A DNA stretch of 64,000 nucleotides from Petropleomorpha daqingensis (lineage in GTDB: Bacteria > Actinomycetota > Actinomycetes > Mycobacteriales > Geodermatophilaceae). The DNA lies in contig NZ_JACBZT010000001.1 of NCBI RefSeq assembly GCF_013408985.1, positions 744,001-808,000 on the forward strand. Direction: 5' to 3'. Shown here piece after piece: positions 1 to 8,452 of the stretch (position 1 is its first letter; every line of letters starts with the position of its first letter). The notes beneath the pieces are model-generated. The model searched no databases. It saw nothing but the letters and a program-made list of their open reading frames with translations, and was not told the origin of the DNA. Made by a program: the position numbers and the translations under genes.

Positions 1-548
1 ATCGTGCTCGCCGCGGAGCCGGCCCGCGGTCCGCCGTCCAGCACGACGGCCGCGCGGTCGCCGAGCTGCTCGACGGCCTCCTGCGCGGTGGTCGCCGCCG
101 GCCGCCCCGAGCGGTTGGCGCTGGAGACGGCGAGCGGGCCGGTCCGGCGCAGCAGGTCGCGGGCCAGGTCGTCGTCCGGGAGCCGGACGGCGACGGTGCC
201 CTCGGCGTCGCCGAGGTCCCACGCCAGCGACGGCGCGTGCTCGACCACGAGGGTGAGCCCGCCCGGCCAGAACGCCTGGGCGAGGTCGTTGGCGACCGGC
301 GGCAGGTTCAGCACCAGCCCGGCGAGGGTCGAGGCCTCGCCGATGAGCACCGGCACCGGCATGGCGCGGCCGCGGTTCTTGGCGGCCAGCAGTCCCGTGA
401 CGGCGGCGGGCGTGAACGCGTCGGCGGCGACCCCGTACACGGTGTCGGTGGGCAGCAGGACCAGCTTGCCCTCGCCGATCGCGGCCGCCGCGGCGTCCAG
501 GCCGGCGGAGCGGGCATCGGGGTCGGAGCAGTCGTAGACGTCGGCCAC
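1..548 (-). CDS. L-threonylcarbamoyladenylate synthase, Sua5/YrdC/YwlC family (3' end outside window)
   Basis: The protein makes threonylcarbamoyl-AMP from threonine, bicarbonate and ATP for the t6A37 modification of ANN-decoding tRNAs in the cytoplasm. The visible 182 codons carry the YrdC fold: LPTDTVYGVAADA near the N-terminus, a KNRGRAMPVPVLI strand and the VSSANRSGRPA motif, ending in GSAAST at the window edge. The GTG start at 548 is chosen because GGAGG lies just upstream; no better start is in frame. In many actinobacteria this gene directly follows prfA-prmC. Here a kinase and a lipoprotein gene separate it from prmC. Whether it carries the C-terminal Sua5 domain cannot be seen. Confidence 0.9.
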   Translation of the reverse strand, partial: MADVYDCSDPDARSAGLDAAAAAIGEGKLVLLPTDTVYGVAADAFTPAAVTGLLAAKNRGRAMPVPVLIGEASTLAGLVLNLPPVANDLAQAFWPGGLTLVVEHAPSLAWDLGDAEGTVAVRLPDDDLARDLLRRTGPLAVSSANRSGRPAATTAQEAVEQLGDRAAVVLDGGPRAGSAAST

Positions 549-569
549 GTCCTCCGATCCTGCCGCACC

Positions 570-575
570 TAGGCT
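570..575 (+). promoter_or_regulatory. -10 element (TAGGCT) of a leaderless start
   Basis: TAGGCT ends 8 bases before the GTG at 584, where no Shine-Dalgarno sequence is present. Transcription would begin at or next to the start codon. Confidence 0.45.
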
Positions 576-583
576 GCAAGCCC

Positions 584-1336
584 GTGCGGTGGGCGGCGCT
601 CGTGGGGACGGCGCTGCTGCTGGTGACCGGCTGCGACGGACATCCCGGGGTCGCCGCGCCGCCGTCCGGGACCGGCTTCGACTACCAGCTGGGCGGCGCG
701 TACCGGCCTGCCGACGAGGTGGGCATCGTCGTCCGCGACCGCTCCGCCGCGCCGGATCCGGACCGGTACCCGGTCTGCTACGTCAACGCCTTCCAGACCC
801 AGCCGGGCGAGCACGCCGTCCCCGAGGAGCTGCTGCTGCACGACGCCACAGGCGCCCGGGTCGAGGACCCCGACTGGCCCGGCGAGTTCCTCGTCGACGT
901 GTCGACGGCGGCGAAGCGGACGGCGGTCGTCGGCGTCGTGGGCCGGTGGATCGACGCCTGCGCCGCCGACGGGTACGACGCCGTCGAGCCCGACAACCTC
1001 GACAGCTGGACCCGCTCCGACGGCGCCCTCGACGAAGACGACGCCGCCGCCACCGCCCGGCTGCTGATCGCGCGGGCGCACGCCGACGGGCTGGCGATCG
1101 CGCAGAAGAACGCCGTCGAGCTGGCCGGGCGCCACCTCGGGTTCGACTTCGCGGTGACCGAGGACTGCGCCGCGTTCGCCGAGTGCGACACGTACGCAGC
1201 GGCCTACGACGTCGTCCTGGACGTGGAGTACGGCGGGTGCGCCGAGGTGCCGGACCACGTGACCGCCGTGCACCGCGACCTGGAGCTCACGACTCCTGGA
1301 TCGCCCGGCCACGCCTTCGAGGCGTGCGCCGGGTGA
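584..1336 (+). CDS. GH114-like (endo-alpha-1,4-polygalactosaminidase family) lipoprotein
   Basis: The predicted 250-residue protein starts with a short hydrophobic signal ending in LLLVTGC, a lipobox with Cys17, so it should be lipid-anchored outside the membrane. The body looks like a glycoside hydrolase family 114 TIM barrel: CYVNAF at 65-70, the EPDNLD acidic motif at 135-140 and the QKNAVEL strand. Family members cleave galactosaminogalactan-type polymers, but the substrate here is unknown. The GTG start at 584 fits a leaderless transcript. The gene is convergent with the adjacent PASTA kinase, with only 8 bases between the stops. Family assignment rests on motif memory; the catalytic role is inferred. 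Confidence 0.72.
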   Translation: MRWAALVGTALLLVTGCDGHPGVAAPPSGTGFDYQLGGAYRPADEVGIVVRDRSAAPDPDRYPVCYVNAFQTQPGEHAVPEELLLHDATGARVEDPDWPGEFLVDVSTAAKRTAVVGVVGRWIDACAADGYDAVEPDNLDSWTRSDGALDEDDAAATARLLIARAHADGLAIAQKNAVELAGRHLGFDFAVTEDCAAFAECDTYAAAYDVVLDVEYGGCAEVPDHVTAVHRDLELTTPGSPGHAFEACAG

Positions 1337-1344
1337 GACCGGCG

Positions 1345-2727
1345 TCAGTCGTCGCCGTGCCCGTGCCCGTGCCCCTTGCCGTTCCCGTTGCCGTTCCCGT
1401 TGCCGTTCCCGTTGCCGTTCCCGTTCCCGGCGGGCGCCGGGGTGGGGACGACGACCGGCGGCACGGCGTAGGACACCCGGACGGTGGCGCCCGGCGCGAG
1501 CGTGCCGGTCGGGTCGACCGCGGTGACCTGACCGGCCGGCACATCGGCCGACTCCACGGGCACCAGCTGGACCTGCAGTCCCGTGCCGACCAGCGCGGCC
1601 TGCACGTCGGCGACCTGGCGGCCGACGTACTGGTCCGCCGCGACCGCGATCCCGGCGGGGGTGGTGCTCGACGCGGGGGTCGTGCTGCCCGGGCCGCCGG
1701 GAGCTGCCGAACCGCCCGCCAGCGCGGCCACCAGCACGGTGATCCCGATCACGGCGACGGCCAGCACCGCGAGGGCCGGCAGCAGCCACCGTCGCCGGCC
1801 GGCCGGCGCGCGCTCGCCGGGAAGGGACGCCGTGGGGGCGGGGGCCGCGGGCAGGACCGCCGTCGGCATCGGTCCGGCCACGCGCTCGGTGGGGGCGCCG
1901 GCGATCACCCGGTCGACGGCGTCCCGCAGCGCGGCGCCGTCGGAGAACCGGGCGGCCGGGTCCTTGGCCATCGCACGCTCGACGAGCGCCCGGACCTCGG
2001 CCGGCACGTGCGCGGGCAGCGGGGCCGGCTCGTCGCGGGTGTGCATCACCGCGATCTGCACCGGGTTCTCGCCGTCGAACGGCCGCCGGCCGGTCAGGCA
2101 CTCGTAGGCGACCACGCCGAGCGCGTAGACATCGCTGGCGGGAGTCGACGGCTGCCCCATCGCCTGCTCCGGGGACAGGTAGTGCGCCGTGCCCAGGACC
2201 TGCCCGGTCGCCGTGACCGGAGCGCTCGAGGTCGACCGCGCGATCCCGAAGTCGGTGATCTTGACGACGCCGTCGGTGCGGACGAGCAGGTTGGCCGGCT
2301 TCACGTCCCGGTGCACCACACCCGCGGCGTGCGCGGCGGCGAGCCCGTCGGCGGTCTGCCGGACGACCTCGAGCGTGCGGGGAACCCCGAGGACGGGTGT
2401 GCGCCCGAGGACGGCGGCGAGGGACTCCCCCTCCACCAGCTCCAGGACCAGGTAGGCCAGCGGCACACCGTGCGAGCCCGCGCGCACCTCCCCGTAGTCG
2501 AAGACGGCGGCGATGTGCGGGTGGGTCAGCAGGGCCGCGTGCTGGGCCTCCGCCCGGAACCGCGCGAGGAAGGTGGCGTCCGCGGCGACGTCGTCACGCA
2601 GCACCTTCACGGCCACCGGCCGGTCGAGGAGCGTGTCGCGACCGCGCCAGACGCGGCCCATGCCGCCACCGGCGACGAGCGAGATCAGCTCGTAGCGGCC
2701 GGCGAGCAGTCGCTGCTGCGTGTCCAT
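1345..2727 (-). CDS. Membrane serine/threonine protein kinase with one PASTA domain
   Basis: A 460-residue Hanks-type kinase: glycine-rich loop GGGMG, Lys41, HRDVKPANL at 139-147, DFG at 159-161 and SPEQ at 185-188. A linker leads to one membrane helix (about 314-336) and a single extracellular PASTA-like domain (about 360-422), fewer than the several repeats of PknB-type kinases. PASTA domains bind peptidoglycan fragments or lipid II. The C-terminus is odd: an alternating Gly-Asn run (434-450) and then a Lys/Gly/His tail ending in two Asp. ATG 2727 is chosen because AGGAGGT sits 4 bases upstream; a longer frame upstream lacks kinase similarity. It lies between prmC and sua5, which are usually adjacent. 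Confidence 0.9.
   Translation of the reverse strand: MDTQQRLLAGRYELISLVAGGGMGRVWRGRDTLLDRPVAVKVLRDDVAADATFLARFRAEAQHAALLTHPHIAAVFDYGEVRAGSHGVPLAYLVLELVEGESLAAVLGRTPVLGVPRTLEVVRQTADGLAAAHAAGVVHRDVKPANLLVRTDGVVKITDFGIARSTSSAPVTATGQVLGTAHYLSPEQAMGQPSTPASDVYALGVVAYECLTGRRPFDGENPVQIAVMHTRDEPAPLPAHVPAEVRALVERAMAKDPAARFSDGAALRDAVDRVIAGAPTERVAGPMPTAVLPAAPAPTASLPGERAPAGRRRWLLPALAVLAVAVIGITVLVAALAGGSAAPGGPGSTTPASSTTPAGIAVAADQYVGRQVADVQAALVGTGLQVQLVPVESADVPAGQVTAVDPTGTLAPGATVRVSYAVPPVVVPTPAPAGNGNGNGNGNGNGNGNGKGHGHGHGDD
1353..1428. repeat. Short tandem repeat encoding the Gly-Asn/Gly-His tail
   Basis: Four 12-base units (1381-1392, 1393-1404, 1405-1416 and a variant 1417-1428) follow a looser six-base repeat. 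The unit is a multiple of three, so gain or loss of a copy changes tail length without breaking the frame. Confidence 0.8.
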
Positions 2728-2800
2728 GCCACCTCCTGAGGTGGATCTGTGCCACGGGGCCGCCCGTGGCAACCGTCGGCTACCCCGTCCGGGTGAGCGG

Positions 2801-3568
2801 TCAGCACCGCCGGGCGGTGGTGAACCGCGGCCGGCCGGCCAGGTCGGGGTGGTCCTCGACGTCGGCGAAGCCACCGTGCCCGCGCACGAGCGCCGGCAGC
2901 GCGGTGCCCTGCTGGTCGGCGTGCTCGATGCCCAGCCACCCGCCGGGATGCAGCAGGCGCTCTGCGGTGCCGAGCAACCCGCGGACGACGTCGAGCCCGT
3001 CGGGGCCGCCCCACAGCGCCAGCGGCGGGTCGTGGTCGGCGACCTCGCGGGGCACCCGCGCGCCGTCGGGCACGTAGGGCGGGTTGGAGACGACGAGGTC
3101 GACGGTGCCGTCGAGGTCGCGCAGCAGCGCGGGGTCGGTCATGTCGCCGGCGAGCACCTCGACGGTGGTGCCGGCGGCGTTCGTGCGGGTCCACTCGATC
3201 GCGACCGGGTCGCGCTCGACGGCGCGGACGCGGGCGCCCGGGTGCTCGTGGGCGATCGACAGCGCGATGGCGCCGGAGCCGCTGCCGAGGTCGACGACGA
3301 CGGGCCGGTCGAGCCCGTCGAGCCGCTCCAGCGCCCAGCCGACCAGCGCCTCGGTCTCCGGCCGAGGCACGAAGACGCCGGGGCCGACGGCGAGCTCGAG
3401 GTGGCGGAACGGCGCGCGCCCGGTGAGGTGCTGCAGCGGCACCCGGTCGGCGCGCTGGTCGAGCAGCGCGGCGAACCGGGCCGCGGCGTCGTCCGGAACG
3501 TCGTCGACGGTGAGCAGCCCGGTGCGCGACGTGCTGAGGACGAACGCGAGCAGCAGCTCGGCGTCCAC
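2801..3568 (-). CDS. prmC: Peptide chain release factor N5-glutamine methyltransferase
   Basis: PrmC methylates the glutamine of the GGQ motif in release factors using S-adenosylmethionine. From the GTG at 3568 the protein has 255 residues with VVDLGSGSGAIAL (SAM site, about 91-103) and the diagnostic NPPY at 162-165. The true start may be upstream: the 23 codons before the GTG read [18 protein letters not shown], matching the usual family N-terminus, but the only start candidate there is CTG at 3637, which overlaps the prfA stop (CTGA). I list the conventional GTG start. prfA, its substrate's gene, lies immediately upstream in the same direction. Confidence 0.9.
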   Translation of the reverse strand: MDAELLLAFVLSTSRTGLLTVDDVPDDAAARFAALLDQRADRVPLQHLTGRAPFRHLELAVGPGVFVPRPETEALVGWALERLDGLDRPVVVDLGSGSGAIALSIAHEHPGARVRAVERDPVAIEWTRTNAAGTTVEVLAGDMTDPALLRDLDGTVDLVVSNPPYVPDGARVPREVADHDPPLALWGGPDGLDVVRGLLGTAERLLHPGGWLGIEHADQQGTALPALVRGHGGFADVEDHPDLAGRPRFTTARRC

Positions 3569-3633
3569 CCGCGATGACTCGACCCCTGCCTCGGCGAGCC
3601 GGCGGGCGGCGTCGGCGAGCAGCGTGCGGGGGT

Positions 3634-4707
3634 TCAGGAGCCGGCCGCCAGGAGCTCGGCGGTGTGCGCGCGGTCCAGCGCGTCGATGACCCCGTCGAGC
3701 TCGCCGTCGAGCACCTGGTCGAGGTTGTAGGCCTTGTAGTTGACCCGGTGGTCGGAGATCCGGTTCTCCGGGAAGTTGTAGGTGCGCACCCGCTCGCTGC
3801 GGTCGACCGTGCGGACCTGGCTGCGCCGCTGGTCGCTGGCCGCCGCGGCGGCCTCCTCGCGGGCGGCGGCCAGGAGCCGGGAGCGCAGCACGCGCAACGC
3901 CGACTCACGGTTCTGCAGCTGGCTCTTCTCGTTCTGCGAGCTGACCACGATCCCGGTGGGCAGGTGGGTGATCCGGACGGCGGAGTCGGTCGTGTTCACG
4001 CTCTGCCCGCCGGGGCCGGAGGACCGGAAGACGTCGATGCGCAGGTCGTTGGGGTCGACGGTGACGTCGACCTCCTCCGCCTCGGGCAGCACGAGCACGC
4101 CGGCCGCGGAGGTGTGGATCCGCCCCTGCGACTCGGTGACCGGCACCCGCTGCACCCGGTGCACGCCGCCCTCGAACTTCAGCCGCGACCAGATCCCCTC
4201 GTCGGTGCGCGACTTGATGGCGACCGCGACGTCCTTGTAGCCGCCGAGCTCGGCGTCGACGGCATCGAGGATCTCGGTCGACCAGCCGCGGCGCTCGGCG
4301 TAGCGCAGGTACATGCGCAGCAGGTCACCGGCGAACAGCGCCGACTCCGCGCCGCCCTCCCCCGCCTTGATCTCGAGGATGACGTCCTTGTCGTCGTCGG
4401 GGTCCTTGGGCAGCAGCTGCTCGCGGAGCTTCTCGGTGAGCTCGTCGATGCGCTGCTCGAGGCTCGTGGCCTCGGCGGCGAACGACGCGTCCTCGGCGGC
4501 GAGCTCGCGGGCCGCGGTGAGGTCGTCGCGGGCGGCGTCCAGGCCGCGCGCGGTCTCCACGATCGGCGCGAGCTGGGCGTAGCGGCGGCCGAGCCGGCGG
4601 GCGCGCGACTGGTCGGCGTGCACGGCCGGGTCGGCGAGCTCGGTCTCCAGCGCGGCGTGCTCCGCGAGCAGCCCGGCCAACCGGTCGGTCCCGGCCTCGG
4701 TGCTCAT
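3634..4707 (-). CDS. prfA: Peptide chain release factor 1 (RF1)
   Basis: RF1 recognises UAA and UAG stop codons and triggers peptide release on the ribosome. The 357-residue protein has normal family length. The PVT tripeptide (189-191, in [10 protein letters not shown]) is the RF1-type stop-codon anticodon and GGQ at 233-235 is the peptidyl-tRNA hydrolysis motif. The start is ATG 4707. A 40-base palindrome ends about 20 bases upstream of it. The gene is followed by prmC, which modifies GGQ. Confidence 0.96.
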   Translation of the reverse strand: MSTEAGTDRLAGLLAEHAALETELADPAVHADQSRARRLGRRYAQLAPIVETARGLDAARDDLTAARELAAEDASFAAEATSLEQRIDELTEKLREQLLPKDPDDDKDVILEIKAGEGGAESALFAGDLLRMYLRYAERRGWSTEILDAVDAELGGYKDVAVAIKSRTDEGIWSRLKFEGGVHRVQRVPVTESQGRIHTSAAGVLVLPEAEEVDVTVDPNDLRIDVFRSSGPGGQSVNTTDSAVRITHLPTGIVVSSQNEKSQLQNRESALRVLRSRLLAAAREEAAAAASDQRRSQVRTVDRSERVRTYNFPENRISDHRVNYKAYNLDQVLDGELDGVIDALDRAHTAELLAAGS

Positions 4708-4727
4708 TCCAGGTGCCTCTCAGTGCG

Positions 4728-4767
4728 GTTTCGCGCGCCTAACCGCGCGCGGTTAAGCGCGCGAAAC
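4728..4767. repeat. 40-base near-perfect palindrome before prfA
   Basis: The arms pair at 19 of 20 positions around 4747/4748, with a GTTTCGCGCGC outer arm and a TAACCGCG inner arm. It lies between rpmE and prfA, 20 bases before the prfA start codon. It could be a protein-binding site, a processing hairpin or an attenuator. It lacks a T-tract. Confidence 0.7.
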
Positions 4768-4793
4768 CTCGGTGTGGACGTGGGCGGACACGA

Positions 4794-4841
4794 CGACGGC
4801 GCCCGTCCCCTCCCCTCGCGGGGTGGGTACGGGCGCCGTCG
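4794..4841 (-). terminator. Hairpin terminator after rpmE
   Basis: Perfect 13-base arms (CGACGGCGCCCGT at 4794-4806 and its complement at 4829-4841) begin 7 bases after the rpmE stop. There is no U-tract, as is usual in high-GC actinobacteria. Confidence 0.65.
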
Positions 4842-4847
4842 GGGTCG

Positions 4848-5078
4848 CTACTTGTCGGCGCCGGCGCCGGCGGTCCGCTTGCCGAACCGCTTCTCGAAGC
4901 GGGCGACGCGGCCACCGGTGTCCAGGATCTTCTGCTTGCCGGTGTAGAAGGGGTGGCACGCCGAGCACACCTCGGCCGTCAGCTGACCGGTCGGGGACGT
5001 GCTGCGGGTCGTGAACGTGTTGCCACAGCCGCAGGTCACGGTCGTGACGTTGTAGGCCGGGTGGATGTCGGGCTTCAT
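4848..5078 (-). CDS. rpmE: 50S ribosomal protein L31, zinc-binding form
   Basis: The 76-residue protein begins MKPDIHPAY, the L31 signature, and keeps the zinc ribbon Cys16, Cys18, Cys38 and Cys41. It is therefore the zinc-containing (C+) paralogue that is replaced by a zinc-free copy under zinc starvation in many actinobacteria. L31 bridges the ribosomal subunits. ATG 5078 follows an AGAGG Shine-Dalgarno. It sits between rho and prfA, a common actinobacterial arrangement, with hairpins on both sides. Confidence 0.96.
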   Translation of the reverse strand: MKPDIHPAYNVTTVTCGCGNTFTTRSTSPTGQLTAEVCSACHPFYTGKQKILDTGGRVARFEKRFGKRTAGAGADK

Positions 5079-5123
5079 GTGCCTCTTTGCCTCTTCGATG
5101 CGAACGCGTGCGGGTGGAGAGAA

Positions 5124-5160
5124 CGTCGAGGGGCGCGCAACGATTCCACGCCCCTCGACG
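5124..5160 (-). terminator. Hairpin terminator after rho
   Basis: Twelve-base perfect arms (5124-5135 and 5149-5160) with a 13-base loop stand 35 bases after the rho stop codon and before rpmE. This would separate rho from rpmE transcription. Confidence 0.65.
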
Positions 5161-5194
5161 GGAGCTCGGTCAGCCAGTATCCCTGACCGCGAGC

Positions 5195-7288
5195 TCAGTC
5201 TGCGGTCGGCCCCAGGGTGGTCTTCTGGACCTGCATGAGGAACTCGACGTTCGTGCGGGTCTTCCGCAGCTGGCCGAGCAGCAGTTCCAGCGCCTGCTGC
5301 GGCTCGAGCGCGCTGAGCACCCGACGCAGCTTGATGAGGATGGCCAGCTCGTCGGGCGACATGAGGATCTCCTCCTTGCGCGTGCCCGACGCGTTGACGT
5401 CCACGGCCGGGAAGACCCGCTTGTCCGCCAGCCGGCGGTCCAGCTTGATCTCCGCGTTCCCGGTGCCCTTGAACTCCTCGAAGATGACCGTGTCCATCGT
5501 CGACCCGGTCTCGACCAGCGCCGAGGCGATGATCGTCAGCGAGCCGCCGTTCTCGATGTTGCGGGCCGCGCCGAGGAAGCGCTTGGGCGGGTAGAGCGCC
5601 GTGGAGTCGACACCACCGGACAGGATGCGCCCGCTGGCGGGGGCCGCCAGGTTGTAGGCACGGCCCAGCCGGGTGATCGAGTCCAGCAGGACGACGACGT
5701 CGTGGCCCATCTCGACCAGGCGCTTGGCCCGCTCGATGGACAGCTCCGCGACCGTCGTGTGGTCCGACGGCGGCCGGTCGAAGGTCGAGGCGATGACCTC
5801 GCCCTTCACCGAGCGCTGCATGTCGGTGACCTCCTCGGGCCGCTCGTCGACGAGGACGACCATGAGGTGGCACTCGGGGTTGTTCGTGGTGATCGCGTTG
5901 GCGATCGCCTGCAGCACCATCGTCTTGCCGGCCTTGGGCGGCGAGACGATCAGCGCGCGCTGCCCCTTGCCGATCGGCATGACCAGGTCGATGACCCGCG
6001 TGGTCAGCTGGTGCGGCTCGGTCTCCAGCCGCAGGCGCTCCTGCGGGTAGAGCGGGGTCAGCTTGTGGAACTCGGGGCGCTGGCGCGCCTGCTCCGGGTC
6101 CAGGCCGTTGACCGTGTCGAGCCGGACGAGCGCGTTGTACTTGTCCTTGCGCTCGCCCTCGCGCGGCTGCCGGACGGCGCCGGTGATCGCGTCGCCGCGG
6201 CGCAGGCCGTAGCGGCGCACCTGGGACAGCGAGACGTAGACGTCGTTCGGCCCGGTCAGGTAGCCCGAGGTGCGGACGAACGCGTAGTTGTCCAGCACGT
6301 CGAGGATGCCGGCGACCGGCAGGAGGACGTCGTCCTCGGTGATGGTCGGCTCGCCCTGCTCGAAGCGGTCGCGCCCGCCACCGCGGCGGTTGCGGTCGCG
6401 GTAGCGACGCCCGCGGCGGCCGCGGCCGCCCTCGAAGTCGTCGTCGTCCTCGTCGCGGTCGGTGCGGTTGGCGCCCTCGCGGTTGTCCCCGCGGTTGGCA
6501 TCCCGGTTGCCGTCGCGGTTGTCCGGCCGGCCGCCGCGCTCGTTGCGGTCGGGACCGCGGTTGCCGTCCCGGTTGTCGCCGCGACCGCCGTCCCGGTTGT
6601 CCGAGCGGTTGTCCGGGCGGTTGTCAGCCCGGTTGTCGTTGCGGTTGCCCGGGCGGTCGTTGCCGTCGCGGGTGCGCTGCCGGCCGTCCCCGTCGGTGCG
6701 GCTCTCGCCGTCCCGGGGAGCGCGCTGGCGGTCGCGGGTGCGCTGCCGGTCGCCGTCGGTCCGCTCCTCGGTGGGCGCGGAGTTCTCGGCCGGTGCGGAG
6801 GACTCGGTCGCCGCAGGCGCGGTCTCGGCCGGCGCGGCGGTCTCACCGGCGCTCGGGGAGCCGGCGGGCCGGCTCGCGCCGCGGCGGCGACGGGTGCTGG
6901 GCGCGCTCTCGGGCTCGGCGGTCGCGACGGGACCGCTGTTGGCGCCCCCGGTGACCGGGGCCTCGAGCGGCTCCGCCTGGGCCGGCGTGCCACCGGTGTG
7001 CCCGTTGGCGCTGCCCTCGGTGGAGGCGGCCGGCGCCGGCACGGAGCCGTTCGCGGACTCGCCCACCTGGCGGGCGGAGATGGCGGCGACGAGGTCGCCC
7101 TTGCGCATCCGGGCGGTGCCCGAGATGCCCAGTTCGGCCGCCAGTTGCTGCAGCTCGGGCAGCAGCATCCCGGTCAGCCCGCTGCCGCGGCGACGGGAAC
7201 GACCCGCCGTCCCAGAAGCGGCAGGCGCCTCGCTCGAGCCGGCAGCGTCCTGCGCGCCGGTCCCGACGAGGTCGGTGCTTTCACTCAC
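5195..7288 (-). CDS. rho: Transcription termination factor Rho with long disordered N-terminal insertion
   Basis: Rho is the hexameric RNA-dependent ATPase that ends transcription. The 697-residue protein has the Rho N-terminal helical domain (about 38-75), then a low-complexity stretch that becomes rich in Arg, Asn, Asp and Gly at 178-310. The RNA-binding cold-shock fold follows from about 315, Walker A PPKAGKT is at about 450-456, and the C-terminal ATPase core is intact. The insertion makes it far longer than the 419 residues of E. coli Rho. Such insertions occur in other actinobacteria and bind RNA. GTG 7288 is chosen for the GGAAGGA upstream. Confidence 0.95.
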   Translation of the reverse strand: MSESTDLVGTGAQDAAGSSEAPAASGTAGRSRRRGSGLTGMLLPELQQLAAELGISGTARMRKGDLVAAISARQVGESANGSVPAPAASTEGSANGHTGGTPAQAEPLEAPVTGGANSGPVATAEPESAPSTRRRRGASRPAGSPSAGETAAPAETAPAATESSAPAENSAPTEERTDGDRQRTRDRQRAPRDGESRTDGDGRQRTRDGNDRPGNRNDNRADNRPDNRSDNRDGGRGDNRDGNRGPDRNERGGRPDNRDGNRDANRGDNREGANRTDRDEDDDDFEGGRGRRGRRYRDRNRRGGGRDRFEQGEPTITEDDVLLPVAGILDVLDNYAFVRTSGYLTGPNDVYVSLSQVRRYGLRRGDAITGAVRQPREGERKDKYNALVRLDTVNGLDPEQARQRPEFHKLTPLYPQERLRLETEPHQLTTRVIDLVMPIGKGQRALIVSPPKAGKTMVLQAIANAITTNNPECHLMVVLVDERPEEVTDMQRSVKGEVIASTFDRPPSDHTTVAELSIERAKRLVEMGHDVVVLLDSITRLGRAYNLAAPASGRILSGGVDSTALYPPKRFLGAARNIENGGSLTIIASALVETGSTMDTVIFEEFKGTGNAEIKLDRRLADKRVFPAVDVNASGTRKEEILMSPDELAILIKLRRVLSALEPQQALELLLGQLRKTRTNVEFLMQVQKTTLGPTAD
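6359..6757. repeat. Degenerate repeat region coding the Rho RNA-binding insertion
   Basis: Short CGGTTGTC-like words recur on the plus strand and encode imperfect DNR/GNR peptide repeats within rho residues 178-310. The frame is preserved throughout. Confidence 0.55.
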
Positions 7289-7477
7289 GTACAGGTCCTT
7301 CCCTGCGGTGACGCCTGCGCCAAACCAGCGCAGGAGGTGCCCGCTCCCTCTGTCGGTCCGGCCGAGGCGGGACGGCAAAGGGAACGGATCTCATGGGTGC
7401 GAGGCGGAAAAGCGGCGACGGAAGATCGTCTGCAACGCCCCGCGCGAGGCACGCCCGAGGAGGGCGGCTACGTCGTG

Positions 7478-7483
7478 AGCCTA
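7478..7483 (-). promoter_or_regulatory. Possible -10 element (TAGGCT) of rho
   Basis: Read on the minus strand this is TAGGCT in the 261-base gap between thrB and rho. If used, it gives rho a leader of roughly 180 bases, long enough for autoregulation. I see no clear -35. Confidence 0.3.
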
Positions 7484-7549
7484 GACGCGACCCACGGACA
7501 CGACAACACCGGTTCTACCCGGCGTGTTCCTCGTTACCAGGACGATACC

Positions 7550-8452
7550 TCAGGCTCCGGGAGCGCCCTGGTCCGAGAGTACGTGGGCTCCGGCGGGATC
7601 CACGTCCAGCGGCAGCGACCGCCACCCCTCGGGAGTGAGTTCGGTCACCTGCGCGACGGCGTCGCGGCTGGTCAGCACGAGCACGCTCGGGCCGGCCCCG
7701 GACACGACGGCGGCGTGCCCGGCCGCCCGGAGGCGGTCGACCAGCGCCAGCGACTCGGGCATCGCGGCACCGCGCTGCCGCTGGTGCAGGCGGTCCTCGG
7801 TCGCCTCCAGCAGCAGCGCGGGCTCCCGGGTGAGCGCGTGGACGAGCAGCGCGGACCGGCCGGCGTTGAAGGCGGCGTCGGCGTGCGGCACGGCCTCGGG
7901 CAGCAGTCCGCGGGCCACGTGCGTGGAGAGGGTGCTCGCGGGGACGAACACCACCGGGGCGATCTGCTCGGCGACGTCGAGCCGCGCGGCACGCGCACCG
8001 CTGCCGGTCAGCCACGACAGGGTGGCGCCCCCGAGCAGGCACGGGGCGACGTTGTCGGGGTGCCCCTCGAGGTCGGTGGTCAGCCGCAGGACGGCGACGA
8101 GGTCGACCTCGTCGACGTCGGGGCAGAGCGCCCAGGCGCCGAGGACGCCGGCGACGACAGCTGCAGCGGAGGAGCCCATCCCCCGCCCCTGCGGGATCCC
8201 GTTGGTGGCGACCACCCGCAGCCCGGACGGCGACCAGCCGAGCTCCTTGCTCGCCGCCCGGAACGCGCGGACGACGAGGTGGTCCTCGCCCCCCGGCAGC
8301 GAGTCGGAGCCCTCGCCGGTGACGGCGACCTCCAGCCCGTCGGACGGGGTGCTGAACTCGACGACGTCGTGGAGCCCGAGCGCCAGCCCGGCGCAGTCGA
8401 ACGCCGGGCCGAGGTTGGCGCTGGTCGCGGGGACCTGGATCCGGACGGTCAC
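7550..8452 (-). CDS. thrB: Homoserine kinase
   Basis: ThrB phosphorylates homoserine to O-phosphohomoserine, the substrate of ThrC. The 300-residue GHMP-family protein has the ATP-binding motif [12 protein letters not shown] at about 87-98 and the late GAGPSV motif. GTG 8452 overlaps the thrC stop by four bases (GTGA). It is the last gene of the argS-lysA-hom-thrC-thrB series, so translation is probably coupled to thrC. Confidence 0.95.
   Translation of the reverse strand: MTVRIQVPATSANLGPAFDCAGLALGLHDVVEFSTPSDGLEVAVTGEGSDSLPGGEDHLVVRAFRAASKELGWSPSGLRVVATNGIPQGRGMGSSAAAVVAGVLGAWALCPDVDEVDLVAVLRLTTDLEGHPDNVAPCLLGGATLSWLTGSGARAARLDVAEQIAPVVFVPASTLSTHVARGLLPEAVPHADAAFNAGRSALLVHALTREPALLLEATEDRLHQRQRGAAMPESLALVDRLRAAGHAAVVSGAGPSVLVLTSRDAVAQVTELTPEGWRSLPLDVDPAGAHVLSDQGAPGA

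Noticed and set aside
569-2101. Long antisense frame over the kinase and lipoprotein genes
   Set aside because: The translation is Arg/Ala-rich with no domain, and the real genes on both strands have recognisable motifs and better starts.
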